Below, in pieces: positions 28,700 to 36,450 of a stretch of 64,000 bases of DNA (its first letter is position 1; every line of letters begins with the position of its first letter). The translations under genes were made by a program, and so were the position numbers. The notes under the pieces were generated by a model. The model did not search any database. It was not told the origin of the DNA and saw only the letters and a list, made by a program, of their open reading frames with translations. The stretch is from assembly GCA_937899645.1 (NCBI GenBank), contig CALCCD010000115.1, forward strand, positions 1 to 64,000, in the 5' to 3' direction. Source of the stretch: an uncultured cyanobacterium (GTDB taxonomy: Bacteria; Cyanobacteriota; Cyanobacteriia; Cyanobacteriales; Geitlerinemataceae).

Positions 28700-29039
28700 C
28701 GTTCACCAGTAGACAGCTCCGAGCTAGGCAAATGCTATCCCGAGAGTATTCTTGCAAAAAAGTCCGGTGTCAGCCGCAGACAAAGCCGCGAGAACTGCGA
28801 GAGCATGCTCTGACTCCATCAAGTCGCGGTACGGGCTAGTAGACTGCGGCACGAGCTGAAGCGATCGAGACAAAAAAAGGTGGCAAGACTCTTGCGCTTA
28901 AAGCCAGCGTTTCGACACCGCTTGAGTCACGGTGCGATCGCGGGCGGCTACGCAAATGTCTGCCACCGAAGTTTTAGAGAGAGGATCGGGAAAACGAATT
29001 TTCCCTAGACATGGGCTCAAAGCGATTGCTTCAAGACAC
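28700..29039. other. Spacer between isiB and the methyltransferase
   Basis: About 340 bases. It contains a short perfect palindrome AGAGCATGCTCT near 28798-28809 and otherwise nothing I can name. No open frame here has a family match. Confidence 0.4.
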
Positions 29040-29558
29040 CTATAGACCGAAGGCGGATTTCACCTGTTCGATCCAAGCTTGAATACGTGCGTCCGTCTCG
29101 TCCGGCTGATTGTCGAGATCGAGCGCCAGACCGACGAAGTAGCCGTCCTTGACGGCAGTTGAAGCGTCGTGTTCGTAGTCCGACTCGGCACACACGCGAT
29201 CGGCCACGGCGCTTGCGCCACAGCCGGTAATTTTTGCGGCAAGGTTACCCATTGCATCGAGATAGTTATCGGAATATCCCACCTGGTCGCCCAGGCCAAA
29301 GAATGCGACCTTCTTACCCGACAGATCGAGTTCGTCGAGATCTTCATACACGCCGTCCCAGCCGCCGGGCATTTCGCCCATGTCCCAGGTGGGAGAGCCG
29401 ATGATGATGTTGTCGTACTCGGCGATCGCGCTGACTTCGACATCGCCGATGCTTTGAAGATCGACAACGGAATCACCGCCTAGCTCTGATTGAATGCGCT
29501 CGGCGATTTCTTCCGTGTTTCCAGTTTGCGTATCGAAAAACAATCCGACCTTTGCCAT
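29040..29558 (-). CDS. isiB: Flavodoxin, iron-stress induced
   Basis: A 172-residue long-chain flavodoxin that replaces ferredoxin under iron limitation. The FMN phosphate loop is FDTQTGNTEEIAERI near the N-terminus. The isoalloxazine-binding segments are IIIGSPTWDMGEMPGGWDG and VAFFGLGDQVGYSDNYLDAMG. The start at 29558 is set by MAKVGLFFD and an AAGGA ribosome site; the frame stays open for 43 codons upstream without family similarity. It lies 370 bases downstream of isiA on the same strand, the classical isiAB order. Confidence 0.96.
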   Translation of the reverse strand: MAKVGLFFDTQTGNTEEIAERIQSELGGDSVVDLQSIGDVEVSAIAEYDNIIIGSPTWDMGEMPGGWDGVYEDLDELDLSGKKVAFFGLGDQVGYSDNYLDAMGNLAAKITGCGASAVADRVCAESDYEHDASTAVKDGYFVGLALDLDNQPDETDARIQAWIEQVKSAFGL

Positions 29559-29928
29559 GATTTCCTTCTTGAAATGGATCTGTAGAGTGAGCGGTATATT
29601 TACACTCCGTTGAATGGCAAACCGTCGATCTAGACGAAAGGCGGCTAGCGACTTTCCGTAAGACCTCAGGCCGTGCCCGAAGCGCAAAACCGAGAGGTAA
29701 GAAAACCTAGCCCAGCGGGAGACCAGCTAAGCTAGGCCGCAATTACATCCGGTTATTCGTGATGGGGAACCGGGATTCGCACTCGGCTCAGAATCAAAAC
29801 GCTCTCACAGTAAGGGTCTCAGACCTTACCTCGCGGGATATCAGACCTTTAACAGCCCAACCCGACGAGCATTTCGCAACTGACCGATAACGAAATCCCA
29901 AAGCCACCACATCGAGATAATGGAACGA
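29559..29928. other. isiAB: isiA-isiB intercistronic region
   Basis: A 370-base non-coding spacer inside the probable isiAB operon. It holds one clear hairpin, listed separately. A segment near 29765-29790 (AACCGGGATTCGCACTCGG) looks superficially like the T arm of a tRNA on the minus strand, but no full cloverleaf forms. Confidence 0.5.
29810..29829 (-). promoter_or_regulatory. Hairpin between isiA and isiB
   Basis: Arms GTAAGG(G)TC and GACCTTAC with loop TCA and one bulged base, about 100 bases after the isiA stop. In studied cyanobacteria the isiA monocistronic message is far more abundant than the isiAB message. A stable hairpin here could be a processing or partial termination site. No T-run follows on the minus strand, so it is not a standard terminator. 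Confidence 0.45.
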
Positions 29929-30960
29929 CTACTTAGAGGGTTCCATTGTTGAATCCAGCGCTCGTTCTACTCGCTTAAAGTCAAAGCCCATAGCTCGTAG
30001 CGCATGCCAGAGGTGACCTTGCAAGAAGAAGAACGACAGGAAAAAGTGTGCGTTGGCAAGCCAACACCGTGCGGAATGACCTCCGTTCGCAGGCTCGATA
30101 GTATCGGCAAAGTAAGGAACAATACCGAGCTTGAGTTCGAGAGGTGCTCCGTAAAATTCAGTCGGATAAGCGAGAGTATTCACCGCACAGAAGTAAGTGG
30201 CGACGAAACCCGCTAGAGCGATCCCACCCAGCGAATAGGAGAGAACAGCTTCGCCCGAAAAGGAAAGCACTTTCTTGGCCCAGGGCATTGGCGGCACGAG
30301 AATGTGCCACACGCCACCAAGGATCAGCAGAGTACCCACGAAGACGTGACCGCCGACGAGGTCTTCCATGCTGCTGATGCTGGCGAAGTTGACCTGGTAG
30401 CCGTAAATGACCAGAGGGTCGAGGGTCGGCTCAATTAGACGGACAGACTGCGTGGTCGAGTCGTATAGACCGCCAAAGGTTGTTGCCTTTGCAACAAGCA
30501 GCAGTGCCGCAGTACCCAGGAACAGCAAGTGGTGTCCGAGGATAAAGCCCAGTTTGTCTGAGTCGCCCCAGTCAAAGTGGAACTTCTTGGCACGGCCTTC
30601 AGCCATCGAAAGATCGGTGGGGCCTTTGAAGGTGTGGAACAGCGCGCCCGCGCCGAGAACGGCGGAAGAAATCAGGTGCAGGACACCGACGACGAACAGC
30701 GGATAGGGATCCGCAAGCTGACCGTTTTCGATCCCGAAGCCCAGGGTGGCAAGGTGGGGCAGCAGAATTAGGTTTTGGTCTCCGAGCGGGATGCTCAGGT
30801 CGCAGCGGGACAGCTCGAATAACGTGAACGACCCTGCCCAAAACGTAATGAGAGCAGCTTGCGCGACGTGCGCGGAAATAAAGAGACCTGAGAGGTCGGC
30901 AAAGCGGGCATTTCCAGCCCACCAGTCGAATGTAACCTCTTCTCTGTCGTAGGTTTGCAT
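29929..30960 (-). CDS. isiA: Iron-stress chlorophyll-binding protein IsiA (CP43')
   Basis: A 343-residue six-helix chlorophyll antenna of the CP43 family. It starts [22 protein letters not shown]-like and contains [86 protein letters not shown] and [23 protein letters not shown], with the His pairs that ligate chlorophyll. It lacks the large lumenal loop of PsbC (CP43, about 460 residues), matching IsiA/Pcb. The flavodoxin gene next door favours IsiA. Under iron starvation it forms rings around photosystem I. In Synechocystis an antisense RNA (IsrR) covers the gene; this cannot be judged here. Confidence 0.96.
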   Translation of the reverse strand: MQTYDREEVTFDWWAGNARFADLSGLFISAHVAQAALITFWAGSFTLFELSRCDLSIPLGDQNLILLPHLATLGFGIENGQLADPYPLFVVGVLHLISSAVLGAGALFHTFKGPTDLSMAEGRAKKFHFDWGDSDKLGFILGHHLLFLGTAALLLVAKATTFGGLYDSTTQSVRLIEPTLDPLVIYGYQVNFASISSMEDLVGGHVFVGTLLILGGVWHILVPPMPWAKKVLSFSGEAVLSYSLGGIALAGFVATYFCAVNTLAYPTEFYGAPLELKLGIVPYFADTIEPANGGHSARCWLANAHFFLSFFFLQGHLWHALRAMGFDFKRVERALDSTMEPSK

Positions 30961-31369
30961 TGCGATTGGCTAGTGATTGGTTTTGATTGCGATATTGCGA
31001 GCTAGATGCAATTCCCTTCGCAGGATGGAAGATTTATTGCGAATCAAACTCACTAAGCTCAATGAAACACTAGATGAGAATAGATTGCAACTAATTTATC
31101 GTGTCGGTTTGTAAATTGCACGATTCGGCGCTGCACTTTGTTTTTCGGAGTTGATATCGGGATTGCTTGAAGCCATTTTCTGTCGGGGGTTTGAGCCCGC
31201 GCACGAGGTCGAAAACAAACAAAAAATTTGATGCGATCCCGGTCTCCGTCAGCGCGAAAAATCAGGCAAATGGCGGCTTCGGTAGCGCGATCGGCTCCGA
31301 GGCAAGGATTTCTTAAGTTCTTTAACGTCAGATACTGAGTGGGCAGCTGTGCGATCGCTATTTCAGACG
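30961..31369. other. isiA upstream region
   Basis: About 410 bases between the MEKHLA gene and isiA on the same strand. It is clearly more AT-rich than the flanks and should contain the isiA promoter and leader. A candidate Fur site is listed separately. A 118-codon open frame on the minus strand (31059-31415) has no family features and is not called. Confidence 0.5.
31075..31089 (-). promoter_or_regulatory. Candidate Fur box upstream of isiA
   Basis: The 15-mer TGAGAATAGATTGCA lies 115 bases before the isiA start. Its left half TGAGAAT matches the 7-1-7 Fur consensus half-site TGAGAAT-n-ATTCTCA; the right half matches poorly. isiAB is a known Fur target in other cyanobacteria. Position and one half-site are the only support. 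Confidence 0.35.
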
Positions 31370-31843
31370 CTATTTCAGAAATCGCCAGCGATTGAATGTC
31401 GCGGCCTGCCCACAAAATTTGTCATCTGCGTCGGACAGGTTCCAGACAACCGCATCGTCGATCTCGAAACGTCGCCCCGTTGCCGAAATTCGTACGCCGC
31501 GATAGTCATCGATATAACCGTCGCGCTGGACGCGATCGAGCATTTGCTGGCGCACTTCTCGGTTGGGTTGCTCGGCGGTCAGGCGCGAGGGCATTTGCGT
31601 GATGTCGTCCCAGGTTGTTTCCCAGAGTGCGATCGCCGTGCGGTTGCCGTAGTTCAAGATCGGGTCGGCTTGGGTTCCGTGGGAGACGATGACGAAGGGC
31701 GCTTCGTAGAGAGCGCGGGCGATCGCATCGGGGCTGGCGTCGGGTGTGGGTTCGAATAATGCGCGACCCAGGCGCTGCCGGTAGCTCGCGAGTAGAACCT
31801 GCGTCCAGGCGATGACGTTCGAGTCTTTCCAAGGAGAGTCCAT
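31370..31843 (-). CDS. MEKHLA domain-containing protein
   Basis: A 157-residue single-domain protein with a PAS-like fold. Typical segments are VIAWTQVLLASYRQRLGRAL, EAPFVIVSHGTQADPILNYGN, ALWETTWDDITQMPSRLTAE, YRGVRISATGRRFEIDDAVVWNL and CGQAATFNRW. Stand-alone MEKHLA proteins are common in cyanobacteria; their function is unknown, though in plants the domain occurs in HD-Zip III regulators and is proposed to sense small molecules or light/redox. The ATG at 31843 is preferred; an upstream ATG at 31948 would overlap the divergent RDD gene. Confidence 0.87.
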   Translation of the reverse strand: MDSPWKDSNVIAWTQVLLASYRQRLGRALFEPTPDASPDAIARALYEAPFVIVSHGTQADPILNYGNRTAIALWETTWDDITQMPSRLTAEQPNREVRQQMLDRVQRDGYIDDYRGVRISATGRRFEIDDAVVWNLSDADDKFCGQAATFNRWRFLK

Positions 31844-31946
31844 ACGAGCAGCAGCAAAGGGGGCAATGGGACTGGCATATTGGCTGGCATATTGTAAGGG
31901 TTCGGTTTGCTGTGCCGAGCGCTTGCCCGCCGACTTAAGACATGCC

Positions 31947-32606
31947 ATGCGCGATCGACGCCGCCCCGATGAGCCGGAAGAATTTGATAATCGCTATCGC
32001 TCGGATGGTGATGACGATGGCTTCTACGAGTATGACGACGGGTTTGACGACGACGATGACGGCTATCCCGGTCGTCCGCGCAGCCTGGAAACTCGCGCAC
32101 CCCGCGTTCCCCGCTGGCGTCGCGGCTGCGCCTTCGCGGCGGACTGCACGATCGCGGGGTTCTTCGCGACGCTGCTGAGTAACGGCAGCTCCCTCGCGCA
32201 ATTCGTGACGTTTAACTTCTGCTGGCTGGCAATCCGGGCGATCGTAACCTCGGGTAACTACGGCCAGAGCCCCGGTCGCTGGCTGTTCGACATGCGCGTT
32301 ATCGATATGCGCTACCAGCGCACGCCCCTGCTTGGCGAGTTGCTCAAGCGCGAGGCGATCGCGGGGAATGCGGCCTTCTTTGCGTACACCGGCTTTCTGT
32401 CGCTGGGCTCGCAGAATGCCTTCTACCTGCTGTTTCTCGTGCCGCTGGCGCTGGACGTGGGCGCAGCATGGCTCGAACCGACCGATCCGTCGGCATTTCA
32501 CGATCGCGTGGCCGACACCGCCGTCGTCGCCACCCGTCGCGGCTATTCCCTAGATTTGAAGGTCAAGAAATGGGTTGCCTTTGGGATGGCGAATATGAAA
32601 AGATAG
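31947..32606 (+). CDS. RDD family membrane protein
   Basis: A 219-residue protein with an unusually acidic, Asp/Tyr-rich N-terminal tail (residues about 8-40) followed by a basic stretch and the RDD domain (RRGCAFAADCTIAGFF, with R and D in the first helix; SPGRWLFDMRVIDMRYQRTPLLGELLKRE; then helices around FYLLFLVPLALDVGAAWL). RDD proteins are poorly characterised and have been proposed to transport ions or compatible solutes. The gene is divergent from the MEKHLA gene and 45 bases before rpmG. Confidence 0.83.
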   Translation: MRDRRRPDEPEEFDNRYRSDGDDDGFYEYDDGFDDDDDGYPGRPRSLETRAPRVPRWRRGCAFAADCTIAGFFATLLSNGSSLAQFVTFNFCWLAIRAIVTSGNYGQSPGRWLFDMRVIDMRYQRTPLLGELLKREAIAGNAAFFAYTGFLSLGSQNAFYLLFLVPLALDVGAAWLEPTDPSAFHDRVADTAVVATRRGYSLDLKVKKWVAFGMANMKR

Positions 32607-32651
32607 GCGCTTGTGTCTGAATTTGTAAGCAGTTAGAGGAAAACGACTGTC

Positions 32652-32843
32652 ATGGCTAAGAAAGGCGTCCGCATTACGATTACGCTCGAATGCACCGAGT
32701 GCCGTACCAACGTGAGCAAGCGCTCGAACGGCGTTTCACGCTACACCACGCAGAAAAACCGCCGCAACACCACGGGTCGCATGGAACTCAAGAAGTTCTG
32801 CACCCACTGCAACCGACATACCGTCCACAAAGAAACGAAGTAG
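32652..32843 (+). CDS. rpmG: 50S ribosomal protein L33
   Basis: A 63-residue ribosomal protein starting [18 protein letters not shown]. It has two CxxC pairs (CTEC and CTHC), the zinc-ribbon form of L33, and the basic middle [20 protein letters not shown]. An AGAGGA ribosome site lies upstream. It is followed by rpsR, the conserved cyanobacterial order. Confidence 0.97.
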   Translation: MAKKGVRITITLECTECRTNVSKRSNGVSRYTTQKNRRNTTGRMELKKFCTHCNRHTVHKETK

Positions 32844-33066
32844 AGCCGATCGCGACGGGCTCGCTCGTTCGACCTGTTTCTCTCTGACTTGCTTTAATTT
32901 CCCCGGCTTGCGTGCCGGAGCGTCGCGGGCGGTTCGGGATCGCGCGATCGCGGATTACCGCTGTTGCGATCTCCATCGATTTCATCAGACCGATCGCCGA
33001 AACGCCGCGACTCGATCGTTGACCGACCACTTCACGTCCACACCTAAATTACTTTTCCCCCGAAAC

Positions 33067-33285
33067 ATGGCTAGCTTTTACCGCCGTCGCCTATCGCCGA
33101 TCAAACCGGGCGACCCGATCGACTACAAAGATGTGGATCTGCTCCGTAAGTTCGTCACCGAGCGCGGCAAAATCCTGCCCCGTCGCATCACTGGCCTGAC
33201 CGCCAAGCAGCAGCGTGACTTGACGACCGCCATCAAGCGCGCGCGTCTGCTGGCGCTGCTACCCTTCTTAAACAAAGAAGGTTAG
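33067..33285 (+). CDS. rpsR: 30S ribosomal protein S18
   Basis: A 72-residue protein with the S18 signature [20 protein letters not shown] and [22 protein letters not shown]. The frame is open upstream to 32908, but S18 proteins begin just before FYRRRLSPI, so the ATG at 33067 is used. rpmG-rpsR-RNase order is common in cyanobacteria and points to one transcription unit. Confidence 0.97.
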   Translation: MASFYRRRLSPIKPGDPIDYKDVDLLRKFVTERGKILPRRITGLTAKQQRDLTTAIKRARLLALLPFLNKEG

Positions 33286-33475
33286 AGACGAGATCTCGGC
33301 GAAGGCGCAGGTAGTGCGCCCCGACGCAGATTTACATGTATTTTCGACTGCGAGTCGCCTGTCTATCTGCGGGCGGCTCGTGTCGTTGTTAGTGTAGTTC
33401 CGTAATAGAGTGGCTGCTGAGGGCGTCCGACGCCTGTGGTCGTTGTTGTAGTAACTGTTCGTCGCGTAAATATCG

Positions 33476-35497
33476 GTGGAAAAAGGAAGGCTCGTTGAAT
33501 TTCGGCTACACGGCGTTCGGACGCTGGCGGTGCTCGATCGCCCCGAGGGTAAGAAAAACTGGGTGGCGATCGACGCCGTCGGCCAAGAGCGGAAGATCGC
33601 GCCGAAGCAAGTGACCTACGAAGTAGCGTCATCGGGCGAGCCGTTTAAGCCGACCGATATTCCCAAGTTTTTAGAGCAAGTCGAAGTCTTCCTCGACCCG
33701 TCTGGGCTAGAGGTGGCCTGGGAGCTGCTGTCGGAAGACGGCGAATCGACGAACCCGGCGGATCTGGCGATGCTGCTGTTTAGCGAAAGCGCGCCCGCGC
33801 CCTGCTACGCCGCCCACTGCCTGCTGGCTGAAGACAAGCTGTATTTCAAGCAGAAGGGCGATCGCTACGAACCGCGCCCGGAAAGCCAGGTCGCCGACCT
33901 CAAGCACCAGATGGAAGCTGCCGCCCAGCGCGATCGCGAGCGTCAGGGCTTCGTCGATCGCGTCCACCAGGCGCTAGCAGGCGAGACGATCGAGTGGGAA
34001 CAGAGCGATCGCACGCGCATCGAGACGATCGAGCGCCTTGCCGCCTTCGGGGAAGACTGTCCCAACCGCGCCGCCGCCGTAGACCTGCTCGACAGCGTCG
34101 GACGTCCGACCCACGCCAAAGCCGCCTTTCATCTACTCGTCGATCTCGGCATCTGGAGCGAACACGAAAACCTGCACCTGCGGCGTACCCAGCTTCCAAC
34201 GTACTTCTCGACGAAAGTTCTCGACGTGTCGCAGCATTGTTTGGACAATCCGCCACCCGACACCGAAACCGATCGCCTCGACCTGACGCATCTGAAAGTC
34301 TTTACGATCGACGATGCCAGCACCACCGAGATCGACGACGGCCTCAGTGTCGAATATATGGAAGACGGCAGCGAGCGCCTCTGGATTCACATCGCCGACC
34401 CGACCCGCTGGATGGTTCCCGGCGATTCGCTGGATACCGAAGCGCGCCGCCGCTGCACGACGGTGTACCTGCCGACGGGGATGGTGCCGATGCTGCCTGC
34501 GGAGCTGGCGACGGGGCCGATGAGCCTTAATTCGGGGAAACAGTGTTGCGCGCTGAGCTTTTGCGTGACGCTCGACGACGACGGCGCGATCGCCGACTAC
34601 AGCATTCACCCCAGCACCATCAAGCCCACGTATCGCCTCACCTACGACGACGTGGACGAGATGCTTCAGCTCCAGCTCGTCAACGAGCCGGAAATCGCCG
34701 CGCTCTTGAACTACGCCGAGCGGCGGGATGCGTGGCGACAGTCCCAGGGCTCAATTTCGATTCACATGCCCGAGAACTCGGTGAAGGTGAACGGCGACGA
34801 GGTGGAAATCGAAATCATCGATAAAAGCCCGTCGCGGCGACTGGTGGCGGAGATGATGATCTTGACCGGCGAAGTTGCGGCGACATTCGCAGCGGCCAAT
34901 AACCTACCGGTACTGTTTCGCGGCCAACCCCAGCCGGAGCTACCGCCAGAAGAAGAGCTGTTGCAGCTACCGCCAGGGCCGGTGCGCGCCTGCGCGATTC
35001 GGCGCTGTATGCCGCGTAGTGAGGTGGGCTTGTTCGAGGTGCGCCATGCGAGTTTGGGGCTCGATCGCTACACTCAGGTCACCTCACCGATTCGTCGCTA
35101 CTCCGATTTGATCGGCCACTTCCAAATAAAAGCCCACCTGCGCGGCGACGCGCTGCCGTTCTCGGCAGAAGAACTCAAGCAGATTCTGCTCAGCCTCGGT
35201 TCGTCGGTGAAGGAAGCGACGCTAGTGGAGCGGCAGACAAATCGCTACTGGGCGATCGAGTATCTGCGCCGCCACGCGGACGAAATGTGGCCGACGCTGG
35301 TGCTGCGCTGGATTCGCGAGGACGAAGGCCTCGGCTCGATTTTGCTCGAAGACCTCGGGCTCGAGTTTGTCTGGCGAATTCCCAACGGACTCAATCCGGG
35401 CGATCGCGTTTCGCTTCGGGTCGCCCACGCCGATCCGCGCGAAGATAAGATCCATTTCCAAATTGTCGAAACCGACGCGGTTGCCAACGAAGCCTGA
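33476..35497 (+). CDS. Exoribonuclease of the RNase II/R (VacB) family
   Basis: A 673-residue 3'-5' exoribonuclease. The RNB catalytic domain spans about 255-590: FTIDDASTTEIDDGLSVEYM carries the metal-binding aspartates, followed by HIADPTRWMVPGD, TVYLPTGMVPMLPAELATGPMSLN, RLVAEMMILTGEVAA and HASLGLDRYTQVTSPIRRYSDLIGH. A C-terminal S1-like segment ends the protein. The N-terminus is shorter than in E. coli RNase R and resembles the cyanobacterial/chloroplast type. It starts with GTG at 33476, 190 bases after rpsR. Confidence 0.93.
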   Translation: MEKGRLVEFRLHGVRTLAVLDRPEGKKNWVAIDAVGQERKIAPKQVTYEVASSGEPFKPTDIPKFLEQVEVFLDPSGLEVAWELLSEDGESTNPADLAMLLFSESAPAPCYAAHCLLAEDKLYFKQKGDRYEPRPESQVADLKHQMEAAAQRDRERQGFVDRVHQALAGETIEWEQSDRTRIETIERLAAFGEDCPNRAAAVDLLDSVGRPTHAKAAFHLLVDLGIWSEHENLHLRRTQLPTYFSTKVLDVSQHCLDNPPPDTETDRLDLTHLKVFTIDDASTTEIDDGLSVEYMEDGSERLWIHIADPTRWMVPGDSLDTEARRRCTTVYLPTGMVPMLPAELATGPMSLNSGKQCCALSFCVTLDDDGAIADYSIHPSTIKPTYRLTYDDVDEMLQLQLVNEPEIAALLNYAERRDAWRQSQGSISIHMPENSVKVNGDEVEIEIIDKSPSRRLVAEMMILTGEVAATFAAANNLPVLFRGQPQPELPPEEELLQLPPGPVRACAIRRCMPRSEVGLFEVRHASLGLDRYTQVTSPIRRYSDLIGHFQIKAHLRGDALPFSAEELKQILLSLGSSVKEATLVERQTNRYWAIEYLRRHADEMWPTLVLRWIREDEGLGSILLEDLGLEFVWRIPNGLNPGDRVSLRVAHADPREDKIHFQIVETDAVANEA

Positions 35498-35596
35498 GCG
35501 ATCGACATGATGTCGGGCGATCGGAGATTCGGTGACGGTGCGGGCGCGCTGCCGTGCGTCCCAAAAATCCCAACAATGTGTCTCTAATGTGGTGCG

Positions 35597-36361
35597 ATGA
35601 CCAACGGACTCGATCGCTACGCCAAACTCGACTCGCCGATTCATAACTGGGAGGTGCGCTGCAAGCTGGTCGGCTTGATGTCGCTGGTGTTTGCCTTTTC
35701 CTGCGTGCGCGACGGCTGGTTGCTGGGCGCGATCGCGGTCGTTGCGGCGATCCTCTACGGCTTATCGGAGCTACCGCGTAGCTTTTGGTTGAGCCGCCTG
35801 CGCTATCCCGGCTATTTCCTAGGGTTCGTGGTGCTGATTTTGCCATTCACCACGGGCGAGACGCAGTTGCTCGACTTGGGCGTTCTGGCGCTGCGGCAGG
35901 AAGGGATTTTGGCGGCAGCGTCGATCGTCGTGCGTTTCCTGGCGATCTTGACCGTGACGCTGGTGTTGTTTGCGACGCACCCGATCGTCGAGACGCTGGC
36001 GGGGATGCGCGCCCTTGGCTTGCCCGCTTTCCTGACCGATACGATGCTGCTGTTCTACCGTTACCTGAGCGATACCGTCGCGCAGTTTCGCACGATGCAA
36101 ACGGCGATGCGGCTGAGGGGCTTTCAGCGGCGCAAGTTCAACTGGCGCGATATTAAAGTGATGGCGCTGCTATCGGGGACGCTACTGGTACGAAGCTACG
36201 AGCAGTCGGAGCAAATCTATCGGGCAATGCGGCTGCGGGGTTACGGCCAGCAGTCGGGACACAAACGTTTGCCGCCTTCGCACAATGGCGATCGGCTGGC
36301 GCTGGGGGCGTCGGTGCTGCTGGCGATCGCGATCGTCGTTACGGAATTTGTTCTGGCGTAG
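35597..36361 (+). CDS. CbiQ/EcfT family ECF transporter transmembrane subunit
   Basis: A 254-residue membrane protein with about five to six helices. It carries the two A-R-G coupling motifs of EcfT proteins (TAMRLRGFQRR and RAMRLRGYGQQ), which contact the ATPases, and the stretch FRTMQTAMRLRG typical of CbiQ. ECF systems import vitamins or metal ions using a substrate-specific S component. No S component or ATPase is adjacent, so the substrate is unknown; orphan EcfT genes are usual in cyanobacteria. Confidence 0.9.
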   Translation: MTNGLDRYAKLDSPIHNWEVRCKLVGLMSLVFAFSCVRDGWLLGAIAVVAAILYGLSELPRSFWLSRLRYPGYFLGFVVLILPFTTGETQLLDLGVLALRQEGILAAASIVVRFLAILTVTLVLFATHPIVETLAGMRALGLPAFLTDTMLLFYRYLSDTVAQFRTMQTAMRLRGFQRRKFNWRDIKVMALLSGTLLVRSYEQSEQIYRAMRLRGYGQQSGHKRLPPSHNGDRLALGASVLLAIAIVVTEFVLA

Positions 36362-36450
36362 CGTAACGTATTGTCACTGGTCGATCGCTCGCTGCGTTGG
36401 CGCGATCGAGCCGGTTACTCTCTGCCCCCGTTCTCTGCGCTGCACCCCCT

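Noticed and set aside
29760-29800. tRNA-like T arm in the isiA-isiB spacer
   Set aside because: The remaining arms of a cloverleaf cannot be formed, and the loop is not a standard TTCGANT.
31059-31415. 118-codon minus-strand open frame upstream of isiA
   Set aside because: It has no recognisable domain, overlaps the MEKHLA gene end, and covers the likely isiA promoter region.
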